Positions 1 through 6,255 of a DNA stretch of 6,255 bases are shown in pieces; the stretch's first letter is position 1, and every line of letters starts with the position of its first letter. The DNA lies in contig QJWF01000189.1 of the NCBI GenBank assembly GCA_003235435.1, positions 1 through 6,255 of the forward strand. Direction: 5' to 3'. Under the pieces are notes generated by a model, which was not told where the DNA came from, did not search any database, and saw only the letters and a list, made by a program, of their open reading frames with translations. Position numbers and translations under genes: made by a program. This stretch comes from Nitrosomonadales bacterium (lineage in GTDB: Bacteria > Pseudomonadota > Gammaproteobacteria > Burkholderiales > Gallionellaceae).

Positions 1-102
1 ACGCGTTATTCAGCAACTGAAAAGCGTGGACCGGTCTGGTTGGGTTGCAGAATATTGTTTTCCGCAGCATGCGAGCCGTCTGACACCCTTTTATTCAAGC
101 AC

Positions 103-1068
103 TTACAGCCAGTCCGAACGCTTGAAGCGCCGGTACAGGAATACGCAGACCGCGATGATGAAGAGCAGCGCAAGCGGGTAACCGTAACCCCATTGCAATT
201 CCGGCATATCCTTGAAGTTCATTCCCCAAATTCCTGTGAACACTGTTGCAATGGCAAAAATCGCTGCCCATGCCGCCAGTTGCTTATTGATTTCGTTTTG
301 CTCGACAGATATCGTGGACTGGCAGACCATGATGGCCGTGCCGATGGTATCCCGCATATTTTCTATCGCCGAGTTTATCCGGGTGAGGTGGTCATGAACA
401 TCACGGAAATACTCACGCGTGGTAGCGCAAACGGGCGGAACGCGCCCGCCGTGCAGTTTTCCGGTAGCCTCCATCAAGGGTGTGACCGCATGCTTGAGTA
501 TTACGGTCTTGCGCTTGAGTTCGTACAACAATTCGATGTTCTTGAGGGCCGACCCTTTTTCGAAAATGCGCTCTTCGATGATTTCAAGTTGCGTCTCCAG
601 ATCATCTATCACAGGGAAGTAGCGGTCTACCACAGCATCCATCAATGCATAGAGCACGAATCCCGAACCCAGCCGCAACAGCTCCGGTTCTCGTTCGCAA
701 CGGTCGCGCACGCCCAGAAAACCCTCCTCGCTGCGGTTGCGTATGGAAAGGATGAAATCGCGTCCGACAAATATGCTGACTTCACCGACTGCCAGATTTG
801 AATCGACGACCTTGATCATGTGCATCGCCACAAACAGCGACTCATCATATTCCTCTATTTTCGGTCGTTGGTGGCCATGCCGCGCGTCCTCTGCCACCAG
901 GTCGTGCAGGCCGAACTCTTCCTGCATTTTCTCAATCTCTGAATCGCTGGCATCACGCAAGGCAACCCATATGAAGCAGTCCGGCCGCCCCAGGTAGCCA
1001 CTGATTTCATCAACGGTCAGGTCGGCCAGTTTTACGCCGTTCTGGTAGGCAACACAATTGATCAGCAT
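103..1068 (-). CDS. corA: Magnesium/cobalt transport protein CorA
   Basis: CorA forms a pentameric inner-membrane channel that takes up Mg2+ and also Co2+ or Ni2+. The 321-residue product has the family layout: a long, charged cytoplasmic N-terminal domain with a helical stalk (about residues 1-260), then two membrane helices near the C-terminus (about 265-281 and 298-312). The signature GMN motif (residues 282-284) sits between the helices and is followed by the periplasmic loop FKDMPEL, very close to that of classical CorA proteins. The basic tail RRFKRSDWL fits a cytoplasmic C-terminus. Length is close to the roughly 316 residues of E. coli CorA. The ATG start gives the typical N-terminus MLINCVAYQNG, though no clear Shine-Dalgarno sequence precedes it. 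It lies downstream of feoB on the same strand but has its own promoter. Specificity for Mg2+ rather than another divalent metal is known for the family, not shown here. Confidence 0.95.
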   Translation of the reverse strand: MLINCVAYQNGVKLADLTVDEISGYLGRPDCFIWVALRDASDSEIEKMQEEFGLHDLVAEDARHGHQRPKIEEYDESLFVAMHMIKVVDSNLAVGEVSIFVGRDFILSIRNRSEEGFLGVRDRCEREPELLRLGSGFVLYALMDAVVDRYFPVIDDLETQLEIIEERIFEKGSALKNIELLYELKRKTVILKHAVTPLMEATGKLHGGRVPPVCATTREYFRDVHDHLTRINSAIENMRDTIGTAIMVCQSTISVEQNEINKQLAAWAAIFAIATVFTGIWGMNFKDMPELQWGYGYPLALLFIIAVCVFLYRRFKRSDWL

Positions 1069-1097
1069 GGCAGTTTGGAATCAGCGTTGATATTTCA

Positions 1098-1126
1098 AGT
1101 ATACGCAGGACAAAAAATATCATCAA
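1098..1126 (-). promoter_or_regulatory. Predicted sigma-70 promoter of corA
   Basis: Read on the minus strand, TTGATG (1126-1121, four of six matches to the -35 consensus) and TATACT (1103-1098, five of six matches to the -10 consensus) are separated by exactly 17 bases. The spacer contains an AT-rich run. Transcription would start near 1091, leaving a leader of about 20 bases before the corA ATG at 1068. This is the best promoter-like sequence in the window and suggests corA can be expressed independently of feoAB. It is a prediction by eye. Confidence 0.6.
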
Positions 1127-1248
1127 ACCATCGACCGGTATCTTGATGCTCAAATTCAGGACGGATGACGGGCAGTGCTGAGCGGATACTTGTTTGATGT
1201 GATTCGAACTGCACCTGCCCACAATGCCGTCACTCAGACTGGTGGAAC

Positions 1249-3036
1249 TCAGTACCCCAGCGCCCTTGCGCCCTGATAGAACGAAAAGCTCACCAGCCAT
1301 GCAAGTCCCAGCGACCAGACCAGAGAAAGCGCTGTGAAGCCAGTCTGTTTCGATTCGCTTTGCAGTGTGGCGATGGTGGCCAGACACGGTGTGTAGAGCA
1401 GCGTGAACAGCATGAAGCTGTAGGCTTGCACCCAGTCCAGTTGGTGCCCGATCGTGCCGCTGAGCGCATCACCGGAAAGACCGTAGATCACTGCAAGCGC
1501 GCCGATCACGATCTCCTTGGCGATGAAACCGAAGATCAGCGCGATGGTAAGCTGTTCGTTTATGCCGAGCGGCGCGAAGAACGGATGCGTCGCGCTGCCT
1601 ATCATGCCTGCCCATGTGTCCGCGCTGGCAGGTGTGGCGGAAGGCGGCAGATTGGTGAGCAGCCACACCAGCACCACGCCGGCGACAATAAACTTGGTGG
1701 CGCGGCGCAGGAAATGCCGCACTTCCAGCCAGCCGCGAAGTGCCATCTGGCGCACGGTGGGGAAGCGGTATGGCGGAAGCTCAAGAACGAAAGGTTCATT
1801 GTTCTTGAATCTGCCCTTGAAAAGCAGTGCGGTGAGTATCGCGGTCCCGAAGCTGAACAGGTAAAGGCTGAACAGCACGACAGGTGCGGCTTGCGCGGTG
1901 AACAGCGCGGCGGTGAAAAAGATGAACACCTGCAGGCGTGCCGAGCACAGCGACAGAGGTATCACCAGCATCGTGAGCAGGCGCATTGCACGCGAGCGCA
2001 TCACGCGCGTACCCATCAGCGCAGGCACATTGCAACCGAAGCCCATCAGCAGCATCACAAAGCCGCGACCGTCCAATCCAAGGCGCGACATAAGCGCGTC
2101 CATCAGGAAGGCGGCGCGTGAAAGATAACCGCTGTCTTCGACGATCGCCATGAACAGGAAAAACAGCACGATGATCGGCACGAACGCCGCGACGGTAGCA
2201 ACGCCGTTGTATATCCCGTCCAGCAGAAAACCTTGCGCAGATTGAGGTAGTCCGCCGAGCATCGGCTCAAGTGCGGCTTCACGGAACCAGCCGAGCGAGT
2301 TATTAACGATGTCCTGCAAAGGCCCCCCGAGAAAGAAGACGCCCTGGAACAGCAGATACATGACGCCAAAAAAGATCGGAAGACCCAGCCATGGATGCAG
2401 CATGATGTCATCCAGCTTTTCAGTGAGTTTGTCCGAAAGCTGTGCCGGTACTTGCACGGTGCTCTTGAGAACGTGGGCCATTTCAGTCTCTATCTGCTCG
2501 TCCCTTTCCAGCTGGCTGCGCAGCTCTTCAGCCATGCCGGGTGTGGGATAACGCAGGGCTTTTGCCACGGCCTGCATAGCTTCAGGATAGCCGCTGCCGT
2601 ATTTTGCGCTGAGCAGGTAGATCGGCAGACCCAGCATGGCGGACATCATTTCAACATCGATGGTGATACCGAATTTTCTGGCTTCGTCAGCCATGTTGAG
2701 TATCACGACGATGTTCATGTCGAGCTGCTTGAGTTGCAGCAGCAGGCTCATCTGGCGTTCGATTTGCGTGGTGTTCAGGATCACCAGCGCGAGGTTGGGC
2801 ACGTTGTCGTGCAGGAAGTGGCGAACCACTTGCTCGTCGTCTGAGAAACCGTGCAGATCGTAGATGCCCGGTAGATCAATAATCTCGACCATGTCGCCGC
2901 CCAGCAGAATCTTGCCGCTGAGCAATTCGACGGTGATGCCCGGCCAGTTTCCGACCCGCGCCGCTCCGCCGGTCATGCGATTGAACAGTGTCGATTTGCC
3001 TGTGTTGGGCATTCCTAGGAGAGCGATGCGCTTCAT
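1249..3036 (-). CDS. feoB: Ferrous iron transport protein B (FeoB), compact form
   Basis: FeoB is the inner-membrane Fe2+ permease carrying an N-terminal GTPase domain. Its 595 residues show the G motifs in order: P-loop GMPNTGKST (8-16), WPGIT with the switch I Thr35, DLPG (54-57), NMAD (114-117) and SAK (143-145). A short spacer follows (about 165-215), then about eight to nine membrane segments from about residue 217 to the end. The two conserved gate regions are visible: GFGCNVPA (332-339) with a downstream CSARLQVF (364-371), and GFIAKEIVIG (503-512) with YTPCLATI (548-555), so the membrane cysteines Cys335, Cys364 and Cys551 are present. E. coli FeoB has about 773 residues; this protein is shorter in the spacer and lacks the C-terminal extension, but both ends look intact. 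The ATG overlaps the feoA stop codon (ATGA), which suggests translational coupling. No feoC is seen. Confidence 0.96.
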   Translation of the reverse strand: MKRIALLGMPNTGKSTLFNRMTGGAARVGNWPGITVELLSGKILLGGDMVEIIDLPGIYDLHGFSDDEQVVRHFLHDNVPNLALVILNTTQIERQMSLLLQLKQLDMNIVVILNMADEARKFGITIDVEMMSAMLGLPIYLLSAKYGSGYPEAMQAVAKALRYPTPGMAEELRSQLERDEQIETEMAHVLKSTVQVPAQLSDKLTEKLDDIMLHPWLGLPIFFGVMYLLFQGVFFLGGPLQDIVNNSLGWFREAALEPMLGGLPQSAQGFLLDGIYNGVATVAAFVPIIVLFFLFMAIVEDSGYLSRAAFLMDALMSRLGLDGRGFVMLLMGFGCNVPALMGTRVMRSRAMRLLTMLVIPLSLCSARLQVFIFFTAALFTAQAAPVVLFSLYLFSFGTAILTALLFKGRFKNNEPFVLELPPYRFPTVRQMALRGWLEVRHFLRRATKFIVAGVVLVWLLTNLPPSATPASADTWAGMIGSATHPFFAPLGINEQLTIALIFGFIAKEIVIGALAVIYGLSGDALSGTIGHQLDWVQAYSFMLFTLLYTPCLATIATLQSESKQTGFTALSLVWSLGLAWLVSFSFYQGARALGY

Positions 3037-3266
3037 GATTTTTTAACGGTGATCTTGGTGGCTTCGACTCGACGCAGCAGGATGTCGGTAGTGCCGATGC
3101 GGACTTGCAGCGGCCCTGAGAAGCTGGCCTTGCGTATCATCTCGATTTGCTTGCCGCTGCGAAAGCCGAGTGCAAGCAGCCGCAGATGCAAAGCTTCCTC
3201 GGCGTGTATAGCGACTATGGTGGCGATATCGCCCGGATGAAGGGTGGTAAGTGTGATCGCAGACAT
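3033..3266 (-). CDS. feoA: Ferrous iron transport protein A (FeoA)
   Basis: FeoA is a small cytoplasmic SH3-like protein needed for FeoB-dependent Fe2+ uptake, probably by modulating FeoB. The 77-residue product has the family pattern: an opening PGD turn (11-13), the core [17 protein letters not shown] (28-44), and a C-terminal half with GPLQVRIG (51-58) followed by [10 protein letters not shown] (63-72). I chose the ATG at 3266 because it gives a normal FeoA length. An in-frame TTG at 3284 would add six residues (MNSGGL) with no better ribosome binding site. Its TGA stop overlaps the feoB ATG by four bases, placing both genes in one transcript. The gene is divergent from dapA. Confidence 0.93.
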   Translation of the reverse strand: MSAITLTTLHPGDIATIVAIHAEEALHLRLLALGFRSGKQIEMIRKASFSGPLQVRIGTTDILLRRVEATKITVKKS

Positions 3267-3280
3267 TAAGCCGCCAGAAT

Positions 3281-3299
3281 TCAAAAGTGTGTCATTATT
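3281..3299. promoter_or_regulatory. Weak Fur-box-like operator in front of feoA
   Basis: Against the 19-base palindromic Fur consensus (GATAATGATAATCATTATC), this stretch matches at about 10 positions. One half (TCATTATT, reading AATAATGA on the minus strand) is nearly perfect and the other half is degenerate. It overlaps the proposed -10 element of feoAB, the place where iron-bound Fur would block transcription. Fur control of feo genes is well known in proteobacteria; the site itself is weak and may be chance in AT-rich DNA. Confidence 0.25.
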
Positions 3300-3323
3300 T
3301 CACAATCGGATGGTTTTTGTCGC
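3294..3323 (-). promoter_or_regulatory. Possible feoAB promoter
   Basis: Reading the minus strand, GCGACA (3323-3318, four of six matches to the -35 consensus) and AATAAT (3299-3294, five of six matches to the -10 consensus) are 18 bases apart. Transcription would begin near 3287, about 20 bases before the feoA ATG. The -10 element lies inside a weak Fur-box-like sequence (see next entry). It is the best candidate on this side of the divergent region, but the -35 element is poor. Confidence 0.35.
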
Positions 3324-3333
3324 GTTGCCCCCT

Positions 3334-3361
3334 TTGGTGCATTTGGGTATTCAGGTAAAAT
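3334..3361 (+). promoter_or_regulatory. Predicted promoter of the dapA-bamC operon
   Basis: TTGGTG (3334-3339, three of six matches to the -35 consensus) and TAAAAT (3356-3361, five of six matches to the -10 consensus) are 16 bases apart. Transcription would start near 3368, giving a leader of about 20 bases before the dapA ATG. Such a short leader leaves no room for a lysine riboswitch. It is a prediction by eye with a modest -35 element. Confidence 0.45.
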
Positions 3362-3387
3362 GCGCGCTTTCGACGAGCACAAAGAAT

Positions 3388-4263
3388 ATGATCACAGGCA
3401 GCATGGTAGCAATCGTCACGCCTATGCGCGAAGACGGCAGCCTCGACATGGCAGCATTCAGGGGATTGATCGATTACCATATCGGGCAGGGGACTGACGG
3501 CATCGTCGTGGTTGGCACGACCGGAGAATCTCCGACAGTTGATGTGGAAGAGCATGAGTTACTGATAGCCGAGGCGGTGAAGCATGCCTCCGGGCGTATC
3601 CCGATCATCGCCGGAACCGGCGCCAACTCAACCAGGGAAGCCATCGAACTCGCCTCATTTTCAAAAAAGGCCGGCGCGGACGCTTCGTTGACAGTTGTCC
3701 CATATTACAACAAGCCGACCCAAGAAGGCCTGTATCAGCACTTCAAAACCATCGCAGAGGCGGTGGAAATGCCGCACATCCTGTATAACGTGCCGGGGCG
3801 AACCGTCGCCGATTTGAGCAACGACACGACGCTGCGGTTGGCGCAGATACCCAATATCGTCGGCATCAAGGACGCTACCGGAAACATCGAGCGCGGCAGC
3901 GACCTGTTGCTGCGTGCCCCGAAGGGTTTTGCAGTTTATAGTGGCGACGATGCCAGCACGCTGGCGTTGATGCTGCTCGGCGCACGCGGCTCGATCTCGG
4001 TCACGGCAAATGTCGCGCCCAAACTGATGCACGAGATGTGTGTTGCAGCACTGAACGGCGAGATCACCAGAGCGCGCGAGATCAATTTCAGGTTGCTTGG
4101 ATTGCACCGCAGCCTGTTCGTCGAGGCAAACCCGATACCTGTCAAGTGGGCTGTGGCGCGCATGGGGCATATGAAAAACATACTGCGCCTGCCGCTGACG
4201 CCTTTGTCACAATCCTCGCATGCGGTGGTCGAGGCTGCGATGCGCCAGGCTGGCGTACTTTAA
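3388..4263 (+). CDS. dapA: 4-hydroxy-tetrahydrodipicolinate synthase (DapA)
   Basis: DapA condenses pyruvate with aspartate semialdehyde, the first committed step to diaminopimelate (peptidoglycan) and lysine, in the cytoplasm. The product is 291 residues (E. coli has 292) and keeps the E. coli numbering. The Schiff-base lysine is Lys161 in GIKDATGN, the catalytic triad is Thr44 (GTTGES), Tyr107 and Tyr133 (ILYNVPGR), and Arg138 binds the aspartate semialdehyde carboxylate. The start is the ATG at 3388, giving [12 protein letters not shown] as in known DapA proteins; the open frame extends upstream to about 3244, but that part overlaps feoA and its promoter region and resembles nothing in the family. 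The Shine-Dalgarno sequence is weak. At the lysine-inhibition site Ser48, His56, Asn80, Glu84 and Tyr106 are kept, while E. coli Ala49 and His53 are Pro and Val here. It leads a probable operon with bamC, 40 bases downstream. Confidence 0.97.
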   Translation: MITGSMVAIVTPMREDGSLDMAAFRGLIDYHIGQGTDGIVVVGTTGESPTVDVEEHELLIAEAVKHASGRIPIIAGTGANSTREAIELASFSKKAGADASLTVVPYYNKPTQEGLYQHFKTIAEAVEMPHILYNVPGRTVADLSNDTTLRLAQIPNIVGIKDATGNIERGSDLLLRAPKGFAVYSGDDASTLALMLLGARGSISVTANVAPKLMHEMCVAALNGEITRAREINFRLLGLHRSLFVEANPIPVKWAVARMGHMKNILRLPLTPLSQSSHAVVEAAMRQAGVL

Positions 4264-4303
4264 AGTTTCGATGTCCAATAGACAGTATGGCTGGAGAGTA
4301 TCA

Positions 4304-5428
4304 ATGAAAGTATTGCAGATCGGGATTTCCGGTATGGTGCTATGTTCCCTGATTGGCTGCAGTTCGCTCAGCACGAACAAGGTTGTCGATTACGGTGCCG
4401 GCTCGAAGCAGTTGCACAAGTTGGAAGTTCCGCCCGACCTTACCGCGCCGGAAGCGGATGATCGCTACAAGGTGCCCCAGGCAGATGGTGCGGCCAGTGC
4501 GACCTATTCCGATTACAGCAGGGGATCTGCTGTCGGCAACGGCGGTTCCGCAACGGTATTGCCGGAAGTAAAAGGCATTCGCATGGAACGGGATGGCGCA
4601 CGGCGATGGCTGGTTGTGAATGAGGATCCCGACAAGGTTTGGTCCGTGGTAAAAGCTTTCTGGCAGGAGAACGGGTTGACCATAAAGAGCGAAGATCGGT
4701 CTGCGGGGGTGATGGAAACGGCTTGGGCGGAAAATCGCGCCAAGATTCCCCAGAGCCCGATACGGGATGTGCTCGGCAAGGTGTTTGACAACGTCTACTC
4801 GTCAAACGAAAAAGATCAATATCTTACACGTCTGGAGCGTGGCAGGGATGGGAAGAGCACCGAGGTGTACATAACGCATCGCGGCATGGAGCAGGTTTAT
4901 ACCGAAGACAAATCCAGCTCCAAATGGCAGTTACGCGCCAATGAACCGGAACTTGAGAAAATCATGCTGCAGCGCCTGATGGTGCGTTTCGGCGCCAGCG
5001 AAACGCAGGCGAAAAAGGCTGCGGACGTTACCAAGGCTGTTGCAAGCGCGCCGGTTGGAAGCACACCCGAGCCAGCCGGAACCGCCACCCTGCGCGAGAT
5101 ATCAGGTGGAAACGTCATAATCACGGTGAATGATGCGTTCGACAGGTCCTGGCGCAGGGTGGGACTTGCCATCGAGAGTGCCGAATTGGGGGTGGAGGAT
5201 AAGGATCGACAAATGGGCACATACTTCCTGAGCCCGATCAAGGTCAAGAGCAGTTGGTCCGAAAAGTTGAAGTTCTGGAAGAATGACGATCCTGCCGGCA
5301 AACATTATCGGGTCAACATCAAGGATGGCGGAACAGCATGCGAAGTTTCGGTCACCGATCAGGATGGTGCAAGCAGCAACGTCACCAAGAGGTTGACCGA
5401 AGAGATCTACAAGTACATCAATCAGTGA
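4304..5428 (+). CDS. bamC: Outer membrane protein assembly factor BamC (NlpB), lipoprotein
   Basis: BamC is a lipoprotein subunit of the BAM complex, which inserts beta-barrel proteins into the outer membrane. The 374-residue product begins with a short lipoprotein signal ending in the lipobox LIGC, so Cys19 should be lipidated; Ser20 at the next position fits export to the outer membrane. An unstructured segment follows with the BamC hallmark LEVPPDL (40-46), the part known to wrap BamD in E. coli, and then a Gly/Ser-rich stretch to about residue 92. Two helix-grip domains come next (about 98-235 and 271-374), joined by an Ala/Pro-rich linker. The protein is about 30 residues longer than E. 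coli BamC (344). I chose the ATG at 4304 because GGAG (4293-4296) lies seven bases upstream and the signal peptide starts there; an upstream in-frame ATG at 4271 would spoil the signal. It follows dapA as in E. coli. Confidence 0.92.
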   Translation: MKVLQIGISGMVLCSLIGCSSLSTNKVVDYGAGSKQLHKLEVPPDLTAPEADDRYKVPQADGAASATYSDYSRGSAVGNGGSATVLPEVKGIRMERDGARRWLVVNEDPDKVWSVVKAFWQENGLTIKSEDRSAGVMETAWAENRAKIPQSPIRDVLGKVFDNVYSSNEKDQYLTRLERGRDGKSTEVYITHRGMEQVYTEDKSSSKWQLRANEPELEKIMLQRLMVRFGASETQAKKAADVTKAVASAPVGSTPEPAGTATLREISGGNVIITVNDAFDRSWRRVGLAIESAELGVEDKDRQMGTYFLSPIKVKSSWSEKLKFWKNDDPAGKHYRVNIKDGGTACEVSVTDQDGASSNVTKRLTEEIYKYINQ

Positions 5429-5439
5429 ATTCGATTCTC

Positions 5440-5444
5440 GGGGA
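5440..5444 (+). promoter_or_regulatory. Ribosome binding site supporting the TTG start of the MBL gene
   Basis: GGGGA lies eight bases before the TTG at 5453, a good Shine-Dalgarno spacing. Going upstream in frame, no ATG, GTG or TTG occurs before the stop codon at 5426-5428, which coincides with the bamC stop. The TTG is therefore the only standard start that keeps the conserved N-terminus. Confidence 0.55.
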
Positions 5445-5452
5445 ACAAGGCA

Positions 5453-6220
5453 TTGAGATTTTCTTCATTGGGCAGCGGCAGCGAAGGCAACGCGCTGCTG
5501 GTAGAAGCCGGCCGGACGCTGGTGATGATGGATTGCGGCTTTGGTTTGCAGGACACCATCTCGCGCTTGGCGCGGCTCGGCGTTTCTCCGGAGCAATTGG
5601 ACGGTATCGTCGTAACCCACGAGCACGGCGATCACATCGGCGGTGTGGCCATGTTGGCGCGCAAGTTCGGCCTTCCCGTCTGGGTCACCCACGGTACGCT
5701 GCACAGGCAGCCTAAAGCCTTCTCCGGGATCGCGCAAATAAACGAAATCGATTCGCATCAGCCTTTTTCTGTCGGTGATATCGAAATCATCCCCTATCCC
5801 GTTCCGCATGATGCTGCAGAACCGGTGCAATTCGTTTTCTGCGACGGCGCGAGGCGGTTGGGTGTTTTGACCGATACCGGATGCGGTACCGCACATATCG
5901 AACATATACTGAACGGTTGTCATGCTCTCGTGCTGGAGTGCAATCACGACAGCGATATGCTGATGAATGGCGACTATCCGTTCAGTTTGAAGCAGCGCGT
6001 GGGCGGGAGACTCGGTCATTTGAACAACCGCGATGCTGCAGGTATTCTGGCGAGCCTGGAGGCGGACAAACTGCAGCATCTGATAGCCGCGCATCTCAGC
6101 AGAAAAAACAACACACCGGAACTTGCGGTTCGCGCTTTGTGCGGCGTGCTTGATTGTGAAGAAGACTGGGTGGGTGTGGCTACGCAGGAAGAGGGGTTTT
6201 TCTGGCGCGATATCGTCTGA
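5453..6220 (+). CDS. MBL-fold metallo-hydrolase, YycJ/WalJ-like
   Basis: This 255-residue protein is a metallo-beta-lactamase-fold hydrolase. The metal-binding signature THEHGDHIGG (55-64) supplies His56, His58, Asp60 and His61. Further likely ligands are His119 (PVPHD), Asp141 (LTDTG) and His214 (AAHLSRKNNTPE). The opening FSSLGSGSEGNA (3-14) and the segment LECNHDSDML (161-170) with YPFSLKQR (175-182) are characteristic of the YycJ/WalJ branch, whose members have been linked to nuclease activity and cell-wall or replication control in Firmicutes. No function is established for the proteobacterial proteins that I can state with confidence. No signal peptide or membrane segment is seen, so it should be cytoplasmic. 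The start is TTG, with GGGGA upstream. It begins 24 bases after bamC and is probably cotranscribed with it. Confidence 0.88.
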   Translation: MRFSSLGSGSEGNALLVEAGRTLVMMDCGFGLQDTISRLARLGVSPEQLDGIVVTHEHGDHIGGVAMLARKFGLPVWVTHGTLHRQPKAFSGIAQINEIDSHQPFSVGDIEIIPYPVPHDAAEPVQFVFCDGARRLGVLTDTGCGTAHIEHILNGCHALVLECNHDSDMLMNGDYPFSLKQRVGGRLGHLNNRDAAGILASLEADKLQHLIAAHLSRKNNTPELAVRALCGVLDCEEDWVGVATQEEGFFWRDIV

Positions 6221-6226
6221 GACATT

Positions 6227-6233
6227 AAGGGAG
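6227..6233 (+). promoter_or_regulatory. Possible ribosome binding site of a gene cut by the right edge
   Basis: AAGGGAG is a strong Shine-Dalgarno-like sequence just after the MBL stop codon. An in-frame-capable TTG occurs at 6244-6246, ten bases downstream, and an ATT at 6242-6244, eight bases downstream. Only four codons would be visible before the window ends, so no product can be named and the site may be chance. Confidence 0.25.
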
Positions 6234-6255
6234 CTATTCTGATTTGGTCGGTCAT

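Noticed and set aside
1..102. Possible minus-strand gene start (ATG at 71-69) or plus-strand gene tail left of corA, and the 8-base palindrome GACCGGTC (29-36).
   Set aside because: The minus frame shows only 23 codons with no good ribosome binding site, the plus frames run into corA antisense, and a single short palindrome without a T-tract is not a terminator.
1..801. Plus-strand open frame without stops running opposite corA.
   Set aside because: It is antisense to a clearly real CorA gene, its product resembles nothing known, and open antisense frames are common in GC-rich coding DNA.
1069..1097. A magnesium-sensing leader (M-box-like) before corA.
   Set aside because: The predicted transcription start leaves only about 20 bases of leader, which cannot hold such a structure.
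1010..1387. 125-codon minus-strand open frame across the feoB-corA spacer.
   Set aside because: It overlaps the ends of both real genes in another frame, and the spacer part looks like promoter DNA rather than code.
1360..2121. 253-codon plus-strand open frame opposite feoB.
   Set aside because: The translation is low-complexity and rich in His, Gln, Arg and Ala, as expected from reading hydrophobic membrane codons backwards; feoB motifs on the other strand are unambiguous.
3244..3387. A longer DapA with 48 extra N-terminal residues.
   Set aside because: The extension would overlap feoA and the predicted promoters, and DapA proteins start at [16 protein letters not shown] sequences; the ATG at 3388 gives the family length.
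3267..3387. A lysine riboswitch before dapA.
   Set aside because: The predicted dapA leader is only about 20 bases and the whole intergenic region is 121 bases, too short for an L box, and no matching stem pattern is visible.
6016..6255. 79-codon minus-strand open frame starting at the right edge.
   Set aside because: It lies antisense to the conserved C-terminal part of the MBL hydrolase and its translation is Ser/Arg-rich without family features.

Overview
The window reads as a chromosomal housekeeping region of a betaproteobacterium. I infer the Gallionellaceae/Nitrosomonadales neighbourhood from the style of the CorA, FeoB and BamC proteins, the dapA-bamC order and the moderately GC-rich codon use. 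This taxonomic placement is an inference, not proven by a marker gene. I see no insertion sequence, integrase, CRISPR array, tRNA, rRNA or other sign of mobile DNA.

Left half, minus strand: metal-ion uptake. Read in transcription order (right to left), feoA (3266-3033) overlaps feoB (3036-1249) by four bases in an ATGA junction. A 180-base spacer follows, then corA (1068-103). feoA and feoB together form a ferrous iron importer. corA encodes a Mg2+/Co2+ channel-type transporter and has its own good sigma-70-type promoter in the spacer, so it need not depend on feoAB transcription. Bases 1-102 lie downstream of corA and hold no gene I can support.

Right half, plus strand: a probable three-gene operon, dapA (3388-4263), bamC (4304-5428) and an MBL-fold hydrolase of the YycJ/WalJ type (5453-6220, TTG start), with gaps of only 40 and 24 bases. 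DapA makes the lysine and peptidoglycan precursor dihydrodipicolinate pathway intermediate, BamC is an outer-membrane lipoprotein of the BAM complex, and the hydrolase has no settled role. dapA and bamC are also adjacent in Escherichia coli, so the pairing is old and links cell-wall precursor synthesis with envelope assembly.

The 121 bases between feoA and dapA form a divergent promoter region with a plausible promoter for each side and a weak Fur-box-like sequence on the feo side. The last 35 bases contain a strong Shine-Dalgarno-like sequence that may serve a gene beginning at the right edge. I found no convincing new biological system; the points worth checking are a compact FeoB, altered residues at the DapA lysine site, the TTG start and the regulatory sites.
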